Part shown: in pieces, positions 44,893 to 57,400 of the stretch
Numbering within the stretch: the first letter of the stretch is position 1
Layout: each line of letters starts with the position of its first letter
Origin: Tipula vernalis
Lineage: Eukaryota > Arthropoda > Insecta > Diptera > Tipulidae
Direction of reading: 5' to 3'
DNA length: 64,000 bases
Assembly: GCA_958295665.1 (NCBI GenBank)
Contig: OY282558.1
Span: 182,072,015-182,136,014 of the forward strand
The notes under the pieces: generated by a model
Told to the model about the DNA's origin: nothing
Seen by the model: the letters and a program-made list of their open reading frames with translations, nothing else
Databases searched by the model: none
Made by a program: the position numbers and the translations under genes

Positions 44893-44933
44893 AGTATTAG
44901 TCTTCAGTCAATATCGTGATTAGTGGTATTCAT

Positions 44934-45131
44934 CTACAAGAAATAAATAAAATGGAAAGCGAGTTGTGGACGTAATATGCGGTAAAATAAGCAATAATAT
45001 GCGTATAAAGGTTCCAGATGTTCTCGGAGGGTGTTGGTCAAATAATGAAACTCTTCTTTAGAAAACCAGAATCGGCGCCGAGACTCTTCTTTATTGTGAA
45101 ACTCCACGTCTATTGTGAAAATCCACGACAA
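44934..45131 (-). pseudogene. Harbinger transposase N-terminal fragment, minus strand
   Basis: VEFHNKEESRRRFWFSKEEF and LREHLEPLYAYY match the FxxRFRFSKE...L region at the N-terminus of Harbinger transposases. A sister sequence lies on + at 45600 (MEFYNKKEFRRRFRFSKEG). It is a fragment of a second copy in opposite orientation. Confidence 0.55.
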
Positions 45132-45489
45132 TATTATACCGTAATCTGATTCACTAATGAATTAAATATATTTTCCGATTTAACTATGTATATTTAGTTT
45201 TGTATATCTAGGCCCGTATTTTTAAACGAGGATAGAGATAAATCGGCGAATTTATCCCCTCTTTCGTATTTTTAAACGAAGATAAATCCACTGATTGAAA
45301 CCTGTATTAAAAATGTATCCACGGATTTATACCTCGATATCGATGGCTAAAACAGTGGATAAAGCTATTTTCGAAAATTCGGAAATAGAAAACGTCATTT
45401 ACGATACGTAAAATTACATATATCTATATACGTACATATATACGAAATATACATAGTAAATTTTGTAATTAAATTATTTAAGTTTAAAA

Positions 45490-46431
45490 ATGGAAAATAA
45501 TGAATCTTCGTCTTCATCATCAGAGTCTGATGAATCAGATTACGATATAATATAACATTTACGAATAAAATATCCTAAAGTGTTTCACGATAGGATAGAC
45601 ATGGAGTTTTACAATAAAAAAGAGTTTCGGCGCCGATTTCGGTTTTCTAAAGAAGGTATTTGGCCAGCATTCTCCAAGGAGATCTGGAGCCATTGTACTT
45701 TCGTGGATATCCCCTCATCATAATTCAACAAATTTTGTTATGTCAAAGGTATTACGCTACAGGGTCATATCAAATTGTGATTGGTGATTTAGAGTCTCAA
45801 GAGCTTTGATGTCTAAGGGTGAGGAAATTAATAAATAGAGGAAATTAATAAATTGTTATAACAAAGCAGGAATACCTCGCTATATTGGGAGCATTGATGG
45901 TTCTCATGAGACGATGCAGAATTGTATCGTAATCGAAAAGGATAAATTTAGATTAATACACAAGCAATATGTGATGCTGATCGTAAACTTCGCGATATTA
46001 ATTAAATTTCAATTTATTCAATTCATGTATTAGGAAAATTTTTGTTTCCTTGTTTAGGTGGTTTTGATCTTCATTTGACCAGATAATATTTAATTTTTCA
46101 CAAATAAAGGCTCGATTAGAGCAAAACAAACAGCAGTATGCTGTTGATTGGTGATTCTGGAAGTCAGGAAATCTATAATCATGCTCTATCGTCAGCTAGG
46201 TCTATAATAGAAAGGACTTTCGGGCAGTGGAAGAGAAGGTTTCCAGTTCCAGCAATAAGTAAAAAATTGCTTTTAAATAATTTTTTCGTTAGAATCATAA
46301 TTGTACCTATTCCAAACACTTTGAAAATTATTGTGGCAACTGTAGTTCTCCACAACATTGTGATTATTTTGAATGAGGAAAATGATCCCGTCGATGAAGA
46401 CCTAAATTTAATGATTCCGCCAGATGTCTAA
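45490..46431 (+). pseudogene. Harbinger transposase relic
   Basis: The start at 45490 gives MENNESSSSSESDESDYD (acidic Ser-rich N-terminus), then MEFYNKKEFRRRFRFSKEG. After stops, GSIDGSH-like sequence survives near 45890. 46138-46431 reads SSARSIIERTFGQWKRRFPV (catalytic Glu region, the ERTFG.WK box) and TVVLHNIVIILNEE (VLHN box near the C-terminus). The middle with both catalytic Asp motifs is badly damaged. Confidence 0.65.
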
Positions 46432-46926
46432 AATAAAATACCAAATAGTTTCGAAGCACAAGCTAATTTTAATTTTCGATATGAAATTTGGGGGAATTTA
46501 GCACAATAAATTGAAAAATGCCCAAAATAACTTCATAATAAGAGTATTTACAATATATAAAAAATTATATCTTTTCAATTTTTCTCTTTAAAAATTCCAT
46601 CTTAATGGGATTGAAGCGCTTCTATTTGTCCCTTTCTTCATTTCTTTTCACCTTCGGACTCTAGTTATTTTCGTGGCATACTGCGTTTTCTCATTGATGG
46701 ACATTTATCGTTAACATTGCATTGGGTGTCAGTCGCTATCAACTCTTTTTGAACAGATGCTTCACCGCTCGCTTTCCATTTTATTTTTTTCTTGCACAGG
46801 AATGCCTCAAATCGCAATATTATATTGACAAAAGATTGAAAACAAAAAATATTGTAAGGAAAAACAAAAAAAAAAATTCACAAATGTCCCAGCAATCAGT
46901 TATTAATTCGAAAATCGATATCGAGT

Positions 46927-47080
46927 ATCGCGAATTTTAGCTTCGTTCAAAATTAGGACAGAAAAAATCCACGGATATATCCACGTTTAAAATTACCAAA
47001 AGTAACCTCGGCTAAATCAGTGGATTTTCGAAAACTGTGGATTAATCCGTCGATATATCCTTGTTTAAAAATACGAGCCC
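46927..47080. repeat. Harbinger-type inverted repeat arm B (partner 42511-42665)
   Basis: It is the inverse of arm A, ending TTGTTTAAAAATACGAGCC at 47079. It abuts directly the right TIR of the 45211-47290 element. Confidence 0.75.
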
Positions 47081-47290
47081 TAATTTCACAGATCGTAAAT
47101 GACGTTTAATATTTCCGAATTTTCGAAAATAGCCGTATCCACTGTTTTAGCCATCGATATCGAGGTATAAATCCGAGGATACAATTTTAATCCAGGTTTG
47201 ATTCAGTGGATTTATCTTCATTTAGAAATGCGAAAGGGGGGATAAATTCGCCGATTTAACACTATCTTAGTTTAAAATTACGGGCCTTAT

Positions 47291-49370
47291 GTATAATGAG
47301 TAATACTTTTTCCGTTTGGTTTTCACTAGCGTTAAAATTACACTCGCTAAAAAATATTAAAATCTCAAAACATTAAAAATTGGTGCACAAAATTTTTTTT
47401 CATAATACACGAAATATTATAAACCGCTCACATAAAAAACAAAAGTAATTCCTACTGTATCTGTATGCATTCAGACGGGTTATACAATAAGACAAGAGAA
47501 TAGCGACACAACAAAAATCGTCTTAACGCTAATGACGTCACCGGCACAAAACAACCGATTAAATAATATTTAAAACAAAAAAATCACAACCTTGATATTT
47601 TTATTTGAGAAGCATGCGCGTATTCTCGCATTTGTCATGATGTACTAGAAAAATTTTCTGAGCAAATTTAGTTGTCAAAATTGTTTCAAATGAGAAACAT
47701 TAGTTTTTATATTTTGTTTTTATTTTTATTTCACAAATAGTTTTGGTTTTAATTTAATTTTTTTTTAGTGATGTCAATTTGATTTAAAATTATTTTTAAA
47801 TTTTTTCGTTTAAAACAAATTATTCTTTGTACTTACAACCAAATTGTTACAGCTCGATACATTTATCTATCCATAATAAGTATTCCTATTTTCTACACAA
47901 CAGCAACTGGATAAAAATTATAAATTAAAGTGATTCATAAAAACCATGAAACCGCATTTAATTTAACTGTGAAATTAAAAGAAATTAGAAAATACTCGGT
48001 AAATGTGTATAAATTTGTGTGAAGTTTAGTTTAAAAACAACATAAAACCAGGGAAAATTTTGATTTATCTACATTACACATTAATCTTTAAAAGAATCAA
48101 CAATAAAAACTAAAAAAAAAAATTGGAGTAATGATATAAAAACAGGTAATTGATGTTGCTTTTCGTTTTTGTTATGTTTTAACAATAGGTTACTAACCAA
48201 GAGATTACTCATCCCGACATAACCAGGTACAAAGTTTGTCAAAATGGTTATTCTCAATTAGCTAAAAATCTGCAATGCTGCGATATGCCGGCAGCCACCA
48301 TAAAGGTGCCGTCTTCAATCTATAATAATTTTGTAAAAATGGCTTTAAGAATTTCTAATTTGTCGGCACAATTTTTAAAAAATAATCTTTATATTGTACT
48401 TCCTAAATGTTGGCAAAATTACAAAAGTTTTTATCCCTGAAAATTATACAGAAAAATTTTAAAACATTTTAATTAGAAAACTTACAAAGTTCTACGGTTA
48501 AAAATTCAGCAATTAAATTTGGTGTTCTTCGGTAGGTTTAAATACTAATTCCATTGCTGGAATGGGAGCAGCAATATAACAACAGCATGAGAATGAAACT
48601 AGTGAAATTTACTTAATGTCTAATCGTTTTTATTGTTTACATGGTTTAATTAGTTATTTGTTTTGACTTGTTGGAATGGTATAATATAATAAGAAAAAAA
48701 AATTTCCTATGATTAGAAACCACCAATTAAAAGAATGACGCAGGGTGTAGAAGCAAATTCAAGATTGATCAAAATGGGTATTTAAGAAATTACATAGCAT
48801 CAATTTAGATGGTTGTACTCCTGTTTGGTGGTTAGCCCCTTAACCAAACTTTTATTATTCTTCAAGTATTTTGAAAGAATTTATTAATCGTATTGGTTTG
48901 GGATGGTTAGGAAAAAGATTAAATTTTTTGCTAAAATTTTAAAATAAAACACACCTAGGTAGGTAGATTTTATTTTATTAAAGTATTAGAAATAATATTA
49001 CGCATGATCCAAGTTTTAGAAGAAATAAATTGGCCAAAATGATTTATGTAGTAAATGAAAATACTCGAACATTTTTAAATGCCAGTGTTTTGTTAATATT
49101 CATGTTTTGGGGTAAGGCGTCATCCATAAACTAGGTGAAGCTCTTTTAGATAATTTTTAGTCGTCATTACTCTTTCGTCACAAATCGTAACAAAGCTTTA
49201 TATTTTCTCATTTTGTACCCCTTCTCGACATAGTTTTAGTATTTTTAATCGGTATAAATCTCCGAAAATATTTATATTAAACGGTAATTATTTTTTACAT
49301 ATTATGTAACGAATTTTTCAAAATTTTTTGCAAACATAAAATTATTATTTTTGGTTCAATCTACTCATAG
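47291..49370. other. Two kilobases without recognised gene
   Basis: AT-rich DNA with T-rich and A-rich runs. AACAGGTAATTGATG near 48143 resembles a splice donor and could close an untranslated first exon, but no coding sequence supports it. Confidence 0.35.
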
Positions 49371-49375
49371 ATATC

Positions 49376-49513
49376 ATCGGGGCCGTGAAATTAAGGCCTT
49401 TGGAAATAAGACCAAATAATGTGTTATGGTCTTATTGCACTTTGAATGTGTGATAACGCCAAAAAAACGATTATGAGCTTAAATTTTCCAAGCCCAAACC
49501 TCATAGCCCCGAT
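49376..49513. mobile_element. Possible ~140-bp MITE next to the mariner
   Basis: ATCGGGGCCGTGAAATTAAG at 49376 and its imperfect inverse ending CTCATAGCCCCGAT at 49513 form the arms. The mariner begins 4 bp later, within the sequence of its right flank. Confidence 0.45.
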
Positions 49514-49516
49514 ATA

Positions 49517-50737
49517 CAAGGGTCGGCACTCGAAGTGTTACCAATTTAAAATGCTGTAAATTTGTCAATTTTCATTTTTTTTTATTTTAAAACTTCAGTA
49601 TATCGTAAAAACAATTCAAATTTAACAAAAAATGTTATTGTTCGATGTAGGCACCTTTAGCGCGGATAATAGCATCGAGTCTGTCCGAGAAGGCTTCACA
49701 CGCTGCACAAACGTGGTCTGATGGTATTTTGCCCCATTTTCGGCGAAGAGCAATGTTTAAGGCGTCAACCGTCTCATATTTTTTAGTTAATACTTTGGCC
49801 TACAGGATGGACCATATAGAAAAATCAATTGCGTTTAAGTCCGGGGAATATTGTGAAGAAATGAAGCTGGGAACATTTTCTTGTAAAAAACGTTAGGTTT
49901 CACGGGCTTTATGGGATGGCGCCGATTCTTGTTGAAGCGTTCAATGGTTTCTACCGAATTATTTACGTGCCCAAGGTAACAAAACATCGTTTAAAATCTT
50001 TTCACGGTAGATTTTTTAATTTACCTTTACGCCTTGCTCAATGAAATCGAGTGGTGAGCGTCCTGTGGCAGTTACCGCGGCCGAAACCATCACTGATGCA
50101 GGCGCTTGCTTTCGCATAGGAATTCGCTGGTCTAAATTGTCTTTTGATTTGAACTCTAACCAAACACAATCGTTTTGTTTGTTTACATATTACTGAACCG
50201 TAAAACTTTTTTCATCAGAAAATACCAAATTCTCAAGCTCGTCACCAACGTGCAAGTGTTTTAACACATTTGCTCTTGCTAGGCGAATTGCCTTTTGTGC
50301 AAGTGTTAAATCTTGCACTTTTTTGTATTTTGAAGCAGACACATTAAGATTTTTCGCCAATTGAACAGAGCTTTGTCGTGGATTATGTTGAATTATGGCC
50401 TTCACCTTTCGAACCATTTCTGGCAATGTTGCTGTTTTTGAATGTCCACCTCTATGGCGGTTTTTGATGTTACAGCTTCATTGTAACGTGTCACATGAAA
50501 ATGTCGTAGCTCATTAGCAATGGCTGGTTGCAATTTTTCAGCCAAATACAAAGCAATAACACTATTGCGTTTGAATTCTATTTCGATAACTTTTTTTAAC
50601 TGCGACGAAAAACGATATGCTTCCGTAGGCTTGTAAACAACATAACAGACTGACGCTTGTCAAATTAGCGCGCTATCATGCGCCCTTTGGTTGCTACAGC
50701 AGCGTGAAGTTAGTAATACTTCAAGTGCCGACCTCTG
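49517..50737 (-). mobile_element. Mariner-type element, 1.22 kb, TA duplication
   Basis: CAAGGGTCGGCACTCGAAGT at 49517 and, inverted, CAGAGGTCGGCACTTGAAGT at 50737 form ~28-bp TIRs, with TA on both sides. Length is normal for mariner. The transposase gene is on the minus strand. Confidence 0.85.
49630..50610 (-). pseudogene. Mariner transposase, catalytic Asp replaced
   Basis: From about 50600 the minus strand reads IEFKRNSVIALYLAEK, then after a break GGHSKTATLPEMVRKVKAII (helix-turn-helix region), LAKNLNVSASKYKKVQDLTL, LENLVFSDEKSFTVQ (first catalytic Asp, near 50215), RIPMRKQAPASVMVSAAVTA, LQQESAPSHKARE near 49925 (the second catalytic Asp of QQDSAPSHKA is Glu), and SPDLNAIDFSIWSIL (third Asp). 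It ends RKWGKIPSDHVCAACEAFSD, AIIRAKGAYIEQ near 49640. Stops (one just after FTVQ) and frame changes occur. Confidence 0.8.
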
Positions 50738-50739
50738 TA

Positions 50740-52630
50740 TCTTCTCTGTAATATGTCAACGTTTTGTTTGCGTCGTTTGGAACACAAAAATTATGCGAAT
50801 TGACAGTGAAATTGCTTTAAAATTGCCAAAAATTCAGTTTAAACACAATTTAATGAACTTGGTTTGCTTTTCATATTAAATTTCGGCAGGATCTATATAT
50901 CGCCGTCTATAAATGTGTTATAAATGTGCCTATGTTTTATAAACACCCCTCCCCTTTTTTAAATTCTTGAAGATCCCACCGTCCCCGTAAAGCGTTGCAT
51001 AATATGTGGAAAGCCCCTATGTATTTCGATACATAATTTTATTTTTATATAATCGCTTAAATGCGTGACATCACATTTTATAAAGTTCTCCCGATGAATT
51101 TGATTATCGGTTTCGATCCCGAGATAGTGTGTTAAATGGTTCTCTATGCTGAAGAGCAACCATCAGCAACAAGGCCTCAGCGCCTACCAAAAAATGGCTT
51201 ACCTTTCAGTTCAGAGATTACTGCACTATTCGTTCCGTGTAGCCGACCTAGCGCACTCGCTATCCTTTAATTTCAATCATAAGATCAGTAATTCGCACTA
51301 AATCGCTGATCTCGCGATTGTACCAAACAGTATGTGCCCATACTGCTCCTCTACACTATTATCAACAGTAAGTAATAAGAGATCTCAAGTATTTGAACCT
51401 TGTCACTTCCTCAGATCTGTAGTTATTACTGATAAAGTTAATTGTGCTGTTGATTTTGAGATAAACGAGATATCGGTGACAGAGCATCGCATTGTCAAAC
51501 ATTGGAGATAATTGCAAAAATGTTCGATTGCTAGTTCTCAACTATAACACAACTCTGTGACTGCATAACTGTCGTTTTACATAAACGTAATTTAATTAGT
51601 AACTGACCAATTCGTACAATATCCCCTTGGCAGTCACCGCACCGGTAAGTTCCTCCGCTAATGGAGTGATCCTTCTCAATATTATGTAAGATGTCATACG
51701 ATGAATCATACGACCGAAACCTAATTTATTTTTGTTTTGTTTAGTATGCGTGTGCAACACTACTACTCCCTTCGTACAAGAGAAATTATCCAATGACCAG
51801 TGAACGAGAAACTGTACGAATAATGTTGTACGTAGTGCGAACCGCTACAAAGCCATAAAAACATGTTTTGGTTATGGTTTGTTACAAACCCAGTTTGCAT
51901 TTCATAAAAAATGCTTGGATTTCAGAAGTCTTGATCGTATCAGACCTCTAAAGTGGGAAGCGCTCTCTTCGATAGTTTTGGGGGAGCTGTTTGAGATGCG
52001 TTAGATGGTCGTTCAATACTTTTGTTCTCTGCTGGTTTAGGACTGCATCGCTCAAGAGCTTTCAGATTGGCATAAGATTGTTGATGCTCCAAGATCATGT
52101 GCGCCTTCGGGAGTTTTATTATCCCTGGCAACACAATAAATTTCGATTATGTATATAGGAACGCGTATTGTGTCATTGGATACGCAAAATGAGAAAAGTT
52201 TAAAACCCCAATTGTGCCGTTCAGCATATATTGACATGATTAGGTGTAGCGTTGGCACTGAACTGACGGTTTAATTAAAACGATTTTTAAGCGGTAAAAC
52301 ATTGAGTATTTATCTGGATAGTCTTTATCGATTGCAACAGAATTATCGTTCATATAAGTATCGCCACGGAATATTGTGTCACTGAATCGGAATACTATAC
52401 TGTATCAATTTAAATTTTTTTGAGTAGATGTTGATAGCTGGTTTCCTCTATTGTCAAATAGCCTTTCGTCAATTACAATGCCGTCTTCAGCAATAACTAC
52501 AAAATTTGTTGATGAAATGGTGTAGTGAAGCCGAGCGATTGTCGTCGCTACTGTAATTCTTATTTACACTCACTTGAAACAATTTTACTGTGATCTCTCG
52601 ATTTTGGCTTTGAAGACACAATCCTTCTTA
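50740..52630 (-). other. Mostly unassigned; possible LINE 3' relic on the minus strand near 51200-51550
   Basis: Minus-strand words EEVTRFKYLRSLITY (near 51410) and GAVWAHTVW resemble the post-RT segment (V..FKYLGS.I) of RTE-like LINEs, followed by weak RxRxVGYxER near 51250. Frames change often and the call is weak. Nothing was recognised in the rest (51600-52630). Confidence 0.3.
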
Positions 52631-52637
52631 GAGCAAC

Positions 52638-53822
52638 ACCGGTGTGAAGTTTTTGGTCACTTTTTTATTGGGTCAAACAATTTATGCGAGTGTACGTTGT
52701 AAAGTATTTGGACAAAATTGAGATTTTAGACAAAATTAAGTTTTTGGACTTATATTAATGGCCGTGTATTACTTTTTGTATTTATAAAAATTTTCAAAAT
52801 TAACAAATTGACGAATTTCACATTGAACAAGAACGTTGTTCTCTATTATATCAAATAGCACAAATCTCCGAGATTGGCTCATATAGTGACTATATAGGTT
52901 GTAAAGGGAGTATATTTCGGAATATAAACTCACCACTGCAATTTTGATATGGGCCGTAGGGCTCTTGCAAAAGATTTTTGAAAATTACTAAATCGACGAA
53001 TGTCGCATTTCGCGAACAAGGACGTTGTGTGATTTAAATTCCGCAATGTATACCCTTTACAACCTATATAGTCACTATAAGAGCTAAACTCTGAGATTCG
53101 TGCTATTTGGTATAATAGAGAACAACGTCCTTGTTCCAAGCAAAATTCGTCGATTAGTTAATTTTTGAAAGAGCCCTACGGCTCTATGTATAGCCTTTGC
53201 AACCTATATAGTCATTATATAGACCAATCTCTGAGATTCGTAGAACCACGTTCTGGTTCCATGCGAAATTCGTCGATTTGTTAATTTTCAAACATTTTTT
53301 GCAAGAGCCCTACGGTCCTTATCAAAATGGGCGATTTGAATTCCGCAATATAAACCCTTTACAAGCAATATAGTTAATATATGAGCCATTTTCTGAGATT
53401 CGTGCTATTTGGTGTAAAAGAGAACAATGTCCTTGTTAAGCACTGAGCGATTTGAATTCCGCAATGTATACTCTTGACAGCCTGTATAGCCACTAAATAA
53501 CCCAATCTCTGAGATTCGTGTTATTTGGTATAATAAAGAACAAGGTCCTTGTTCCATGCTAAATTCGTCGATTTGTTAATTTTCAAAAAATGTTTGCAAG
53601 AGTCCTACGGCCATCCATCAATAGAGATGGATAGTCACTATTTCGTATCGTCGATTTGTTAATTTTCAAAAAAATGTAAATACACTGTTTAGAGATGAAC
53701 ACGCGCATAAATATAAGTCCAAAAACTTATTTTTGTCAAATCTCAATTTTGTTCAAAAACTTCACAGTGTTAACCCGCATACATTTTTGTCAAAAAAAAT
53801 GTCCAAAAGCTTCACACCGGTA
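52638..53822. mobile_element. Non-autonomous element with ~130-bp TIRs and internal repeat units
   Basis: ACCGGTGTGAAGTTTTTGGT at 52638 is matched by the inverse of AAAAGCTTCACACCGGTA at 53822. Similarity continues about 130 bp (GACAAAATTGAGATTT, AGTTTTTGGACTTATAT). AGAGCAAC (52630-52637) and AAAGCAAC (53823-53830) are a probable 8-bp duplication with one mismatch. The interior has a unit of about 180 bp (CTTTACAACCTATATAGTCA, CTCTGAGATTCGTGCTATTT, GGTATAATAGAGAACAACGT, CAAGAGCCCTACGG), repeated three to four times forward and once inverted at the left. Non-coding. Confidence 0.75.
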
Positions 53823-53830
53823 AAAGCAAC

Positions 53831-54720
53831 TGATATAAAAACGAGGGTAATTCGCATTGAGTTCACTTCACAAATTTAATGATAACGCATTTTTGTAAGG
53901 ATTTTTTGATAATTTTTAATGTCACGTTGTGCTTACTACCTTCTTTTTTTAAAACTAATTGAAATTTACTAATTAACAACGAGCCTTACAGCGATTAGAG
54001 GAACTTTAAGACAAAATTCTTCTAATCAGCTTTAATGGCTGCAGCCAATGTCCTTTTCTCTTAAACTGATCTCTTAAAGCCCTGTTATTTTTAATTATAT
54101 TCAAGCGCTGCTCTGTGTGGCGGTTACTTTATTAGATGGATTTTATTAAATAAATAGGGTTTGGATTCAAGTTTAAATGATTTTTGCGTTATGTTTTTGT
54201 TATTGTCTTATTGGAAAGTCCAGAACAAGTGTTCAAAACTATCACTGAATTAATGAAAACCACTTTCCAGAATAGATGTTCCAAAAAATTGGTTTTTCTT
54301 TGAACAGATAAAACGAAATATATTGCTCAATCAATGTTTTAGGTGTCCAGCAGAACCACCTCACAAATCATGAAAGTGTTGGTCGTAACAGTAAGGGCCA
54401 CCTAAGTTAAACTATTGATTAGAAACTAAACTCTTTGTTGCACTGCTTCTTCTGGAGTAACCAGCTTACATACCCATTAGCAAATTTGAACTTTTCTCTC
54501 TCAACCTATGTTCAACGTCGGTTTCTTTAATTTTACAGCATTTAAGAAACAGGCAGGCATTTACCACATTTTATGCTTCATTTCAGTCACTGAACTACCT
54601 GAATTTGGGCTTTGCAGAGAATCGTGTGCTTGTTTCCTGATGTTGTCCTCTTTTCTTTTATTCTATGTCCTTCATCATTTTTCACAAAATTATTTATGAC
54701 ATTTGTGCACTACGATCCAG
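53831..54720. other. Unassigned spacer
   Basis: No recognised gene or repeat end. Short open stretches (such as 54508-54699) have no family motif. Confidence 0.35.
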
Positions 54721-54724
54721 GGTG

Positions 54725-55400
54725 GGAATGATTGAAACGATTGATTTTTATCAGATTTAGATCAACCGGTATGTAATAAAAATTATCGATTTACATTCTG
54801 TTAAAAAATTACCGGAAATTGTTAACATAATGATGCCAACTTCGAGCGCGATCTGTCAACCAGTTTATTTACAACAGTTGGTTAAGTCAGTCGACTTCAT
54901 TACTGCACAGCGATTTTTACGATGAAGGAAATTATTGAATAAAGAGTTTGTCTTAAATTTTGTGTTGCAAACGAAATTTCTTGTGCTGATGCGACAAAGT
55001 GACCGGAATTACAGGGGGGAAAAAACTCGTGAATTTTTCACAACGATAACACGCCATCATACTGAGCTACGATTGTGAACGAATATAAGACGAACAACTC
55101 AATAAATAACATCGATCAAACACCACATTCGCCTGATCTAGCACTAGGTGACTTTTTCCTGTTTCACAGATTCAAATTGCTACTCTGCGGAAACTGTTAT
55201 GACTCCATTGAAGGCATAAAACAAAATTCGGCACGTGAACTGAAGGCCCTCCAGGAAAGTACATACCTATAAAAAATGTTTCGATGATTGAGAAAACGCT
55301 AGCATACATATGTATATCATCGGATGAGGAATACTTTTAGGGGACAAAATAAATTTTTATGATTGAACTTGAAATTTGTATTTTATTTAACAATTCCCGG
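54725..55400 (+). pseudogene. Mariner relic (internally deleted)
   Basis: Near 54920-55000 the N-terminal IEQRVCLKFCVANEISC-like region is visible. After a deletion, 55105-55290 reads TPHSPDLALGDFFLFHRFKL (third catalytic Asp box), LCGNCYDSIEGIKQNSAREL and KALQES, then GDKINF-type tail near 55340. The TIR-like TTCCCGGTACTTATTTGACA at 55397 resembles mariner ends. About half of the transposase is missing. Confidence 0.65.
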
Positions 55401-55419
55401 TACTTATTTGACAGAATGA

Positions 55420-56035
55420 AAATGATTTTTTATGTTTATATGCAAGCGAAAAAAAAATCCGCTATTTAAGTGGATTTGCCTTTATTGGATATTATCTTAA
55501 TACATAAAAGGGATTTAGCGAATTTTTCGAGTTCACTCGTAGTAAGTCAACCTCAGTATTAGCTAATCGCGTTTTTTTGCATGGCATACTTGGATGATCT
55601 TAGTTAAATCGAATTAAAGAGAGATAGTCAGATTAAAGATCTAACTAAATTTCCGAAGCAATTATAAACCATTTATCTTGGAGCCGATGAAATCTTGGAG
55701 TGGAAAACACACCACGCTTTTCATTAGTCAATACATAAATAAACAAACACATGGTTGTAACAACTACTAAATTAAACTTACTGAATTAACACGATACCAA
55801 AATACTAAAATAATTTGATTATCACCTGGGTTTCGTAGCAAAGTATCAATTTAATTTCAATCAATGCATTAAATTCTAATATTTTAATTATTAATTTGAA
55901 TACTAATAACATTCTAAATTCATATATGTATATATGATTCTAGCAATATCATCAATGGATCTAACAATGTCGTCAATAGTTTATCAATTTTTTATTTAAT
56001 TTTAGTGACATGCGTTCAAAATCAAAAAATTCTAT
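55420..56035. other. Unassigned AT-rich spacer
   Basis: No family motif or repeat boundary recognised. The LINE endonuclease relic begins at its right end. Confidence 0.35.
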
Positions 56036-56039
56036 CTTG

Positions 56040-56930
56040 GAGTTTTAGAATCTAATTACGACGTAATAATCCTGACCGAAACATGGCTTTCAGCTGATTT
56101 TAATGATGCGGAGTTTTTCCCTTCGGACTTTTGCGTTTTCCGTCGCGATCGGTATAACTTTAGTATAAAACTTGAAGCCAGTGGTGTGCTTATTGCAGTA
56201 CGGAAAAATTATTCTTGTGAACTTGTATTTTCCGATTACATAATCAATAGCACAGTTTACTTTCCTCTAGAACCAACCTTGTCATTTTGTCAAGATTTTA
56301 TTGACAAGATCTCATGTAATTTATTACCTTTTACGTGTGATAGCACTGACTTTGTTATTTTCGGTGTTTTCAACTTTCAAGATCTAATTTTGACATTGGA
56401 GGACAATATATTCAACCCTGCTAATACTAACGATTCATCAGCCTTAATTTGTGATTTTATGGCAAACATGGGTACTTCGCAAACTAGCAGTGTTCTTTTA
56501 AACTAGAATCTTGCGACGACTTGGCCCGATCTTCGAGTGTTTATCATATCCCGGTTTCAATTCAGTTTTTCTTCAAAATTTCTAATAATTTGAACTTCAC
56601 TAAAAATTGTACCATATTTGATTATTTGCACGCCGATCACAGCTCATTAAATGATTTTTTAGCTGAAGTTGATTGGGCTGATACTCTATCAAACATTGAT
56701 ATCAACAGTTCATTAGACACCTTCAATTAATTGTGGCAGGTTGCTATTGAAAAATGTGTTCCTAACAAAAATAATTAAAAAGTCTCGTACCCGGATCGTC
56801 CCGTGGATTACTAAGGAACTCAAACAATTTGAAGACCTGTGTAATAAAAGTCACAGGAAGTATAGGTGTACAGGGTTCACAGGAAGTATAGGCGTACAGG
56901 GAAGACTTTACTTGCTAACGACATGAAAAT
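56040..56930 (+). pseudogene. Jockey-like LINE, endonuclease domain and linker relic
   Basis: 56060-56200 reads TETWLSADFNDAEFFPSDFC, VFRRDRY and GVLIAVRKNYSCELV, the front of the AP-type endonuclease of Jockey-like LINEs. 56240-56500 continues, with VIFGVFNF replacing the usual GDFN box, so the catalytic Asp is lost. The next pieces read DYLHADHSSLNDFLAEVDWA (56610) and VAIEKCVPNKN, then SRTRIVPWITKELKQFEDLC and NKSHRKY (56770-56860), the linker before RT. A duplicated CAGGAAGTATAGGYGTACAGG word occurs at 56854 and 56878. RT itself is absent. Confidence 0.65.
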
Positions 56931-57400
56931 ATATGCAGACATCTTATGTGAACTGGATCGTGATCAATTTCAGCGGGACCAGAAAACACTTTGCGGAGTT
57001 TTCTAACTCTACTACAATATTTTTAAATCAAAAGAATTAGAGAATCCCTGTTTTTGAAAATCAATTTGTTTAATGAACCGACCCCAAATTTTATTGCGAC
57101 AAAATAAACCAAACGCTTTGGTTATGATATGTTTTAATTATAAATCTTTGTTTTTTTGATAAACTTGATCAATTGGTACGTTTAAATTTATTTCGGCTTA
57201 CAAACACTAAAAAACAATATGTTAATTAGTTTTTAGTTTTCCCCAATTATCTAAGGACCTGCGCGAGCAAGAATTGTTGCGGATAGAAACACCGGATTAT
57301 CGTACCAACAACTCGCTAACAAATACACAGTAACGAAATCTAGTGTAAAGGGCTTATGCGTAAAATTTGAGTAAACCGGCTCGTTGTTAAATCATTCTGA
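56930..57400. other. Unassigned sequence between LINE and Tc1 relics
   Basis: No RT motifs follow the LINE linker, and nothing else was recognised. Confidence 0.35.

Larger units (their letters stand above)
45211..47290 (+). mobile_element. Second PIF/Harbinger element with ~200-bp TIRs
   Basis: 45211-45415 (GGCCCGTATTTTTAAACGAG, ATACCTCGATATCGATGGCT, AAAACAGTGGATA, TTTTCGAAAATTCGGAAAT) is inverted at 47085-47283. Flanks are CTA on the left and TTA on the right, compatible with a decayed TTA duplication. A decayed DDE transposase on + lies inside. The right part also contains 46927-47080, an arm that pairs with 42511-42665 instead, so two elements overlap here. Confidence 0.65.

Noticed and set aside
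48100..48200. Untranslated first exon of a host gene near 48143
   Set aside because: Only a donor-like GTAATT is visible; no coding exon follows within the window that could be joined to it.
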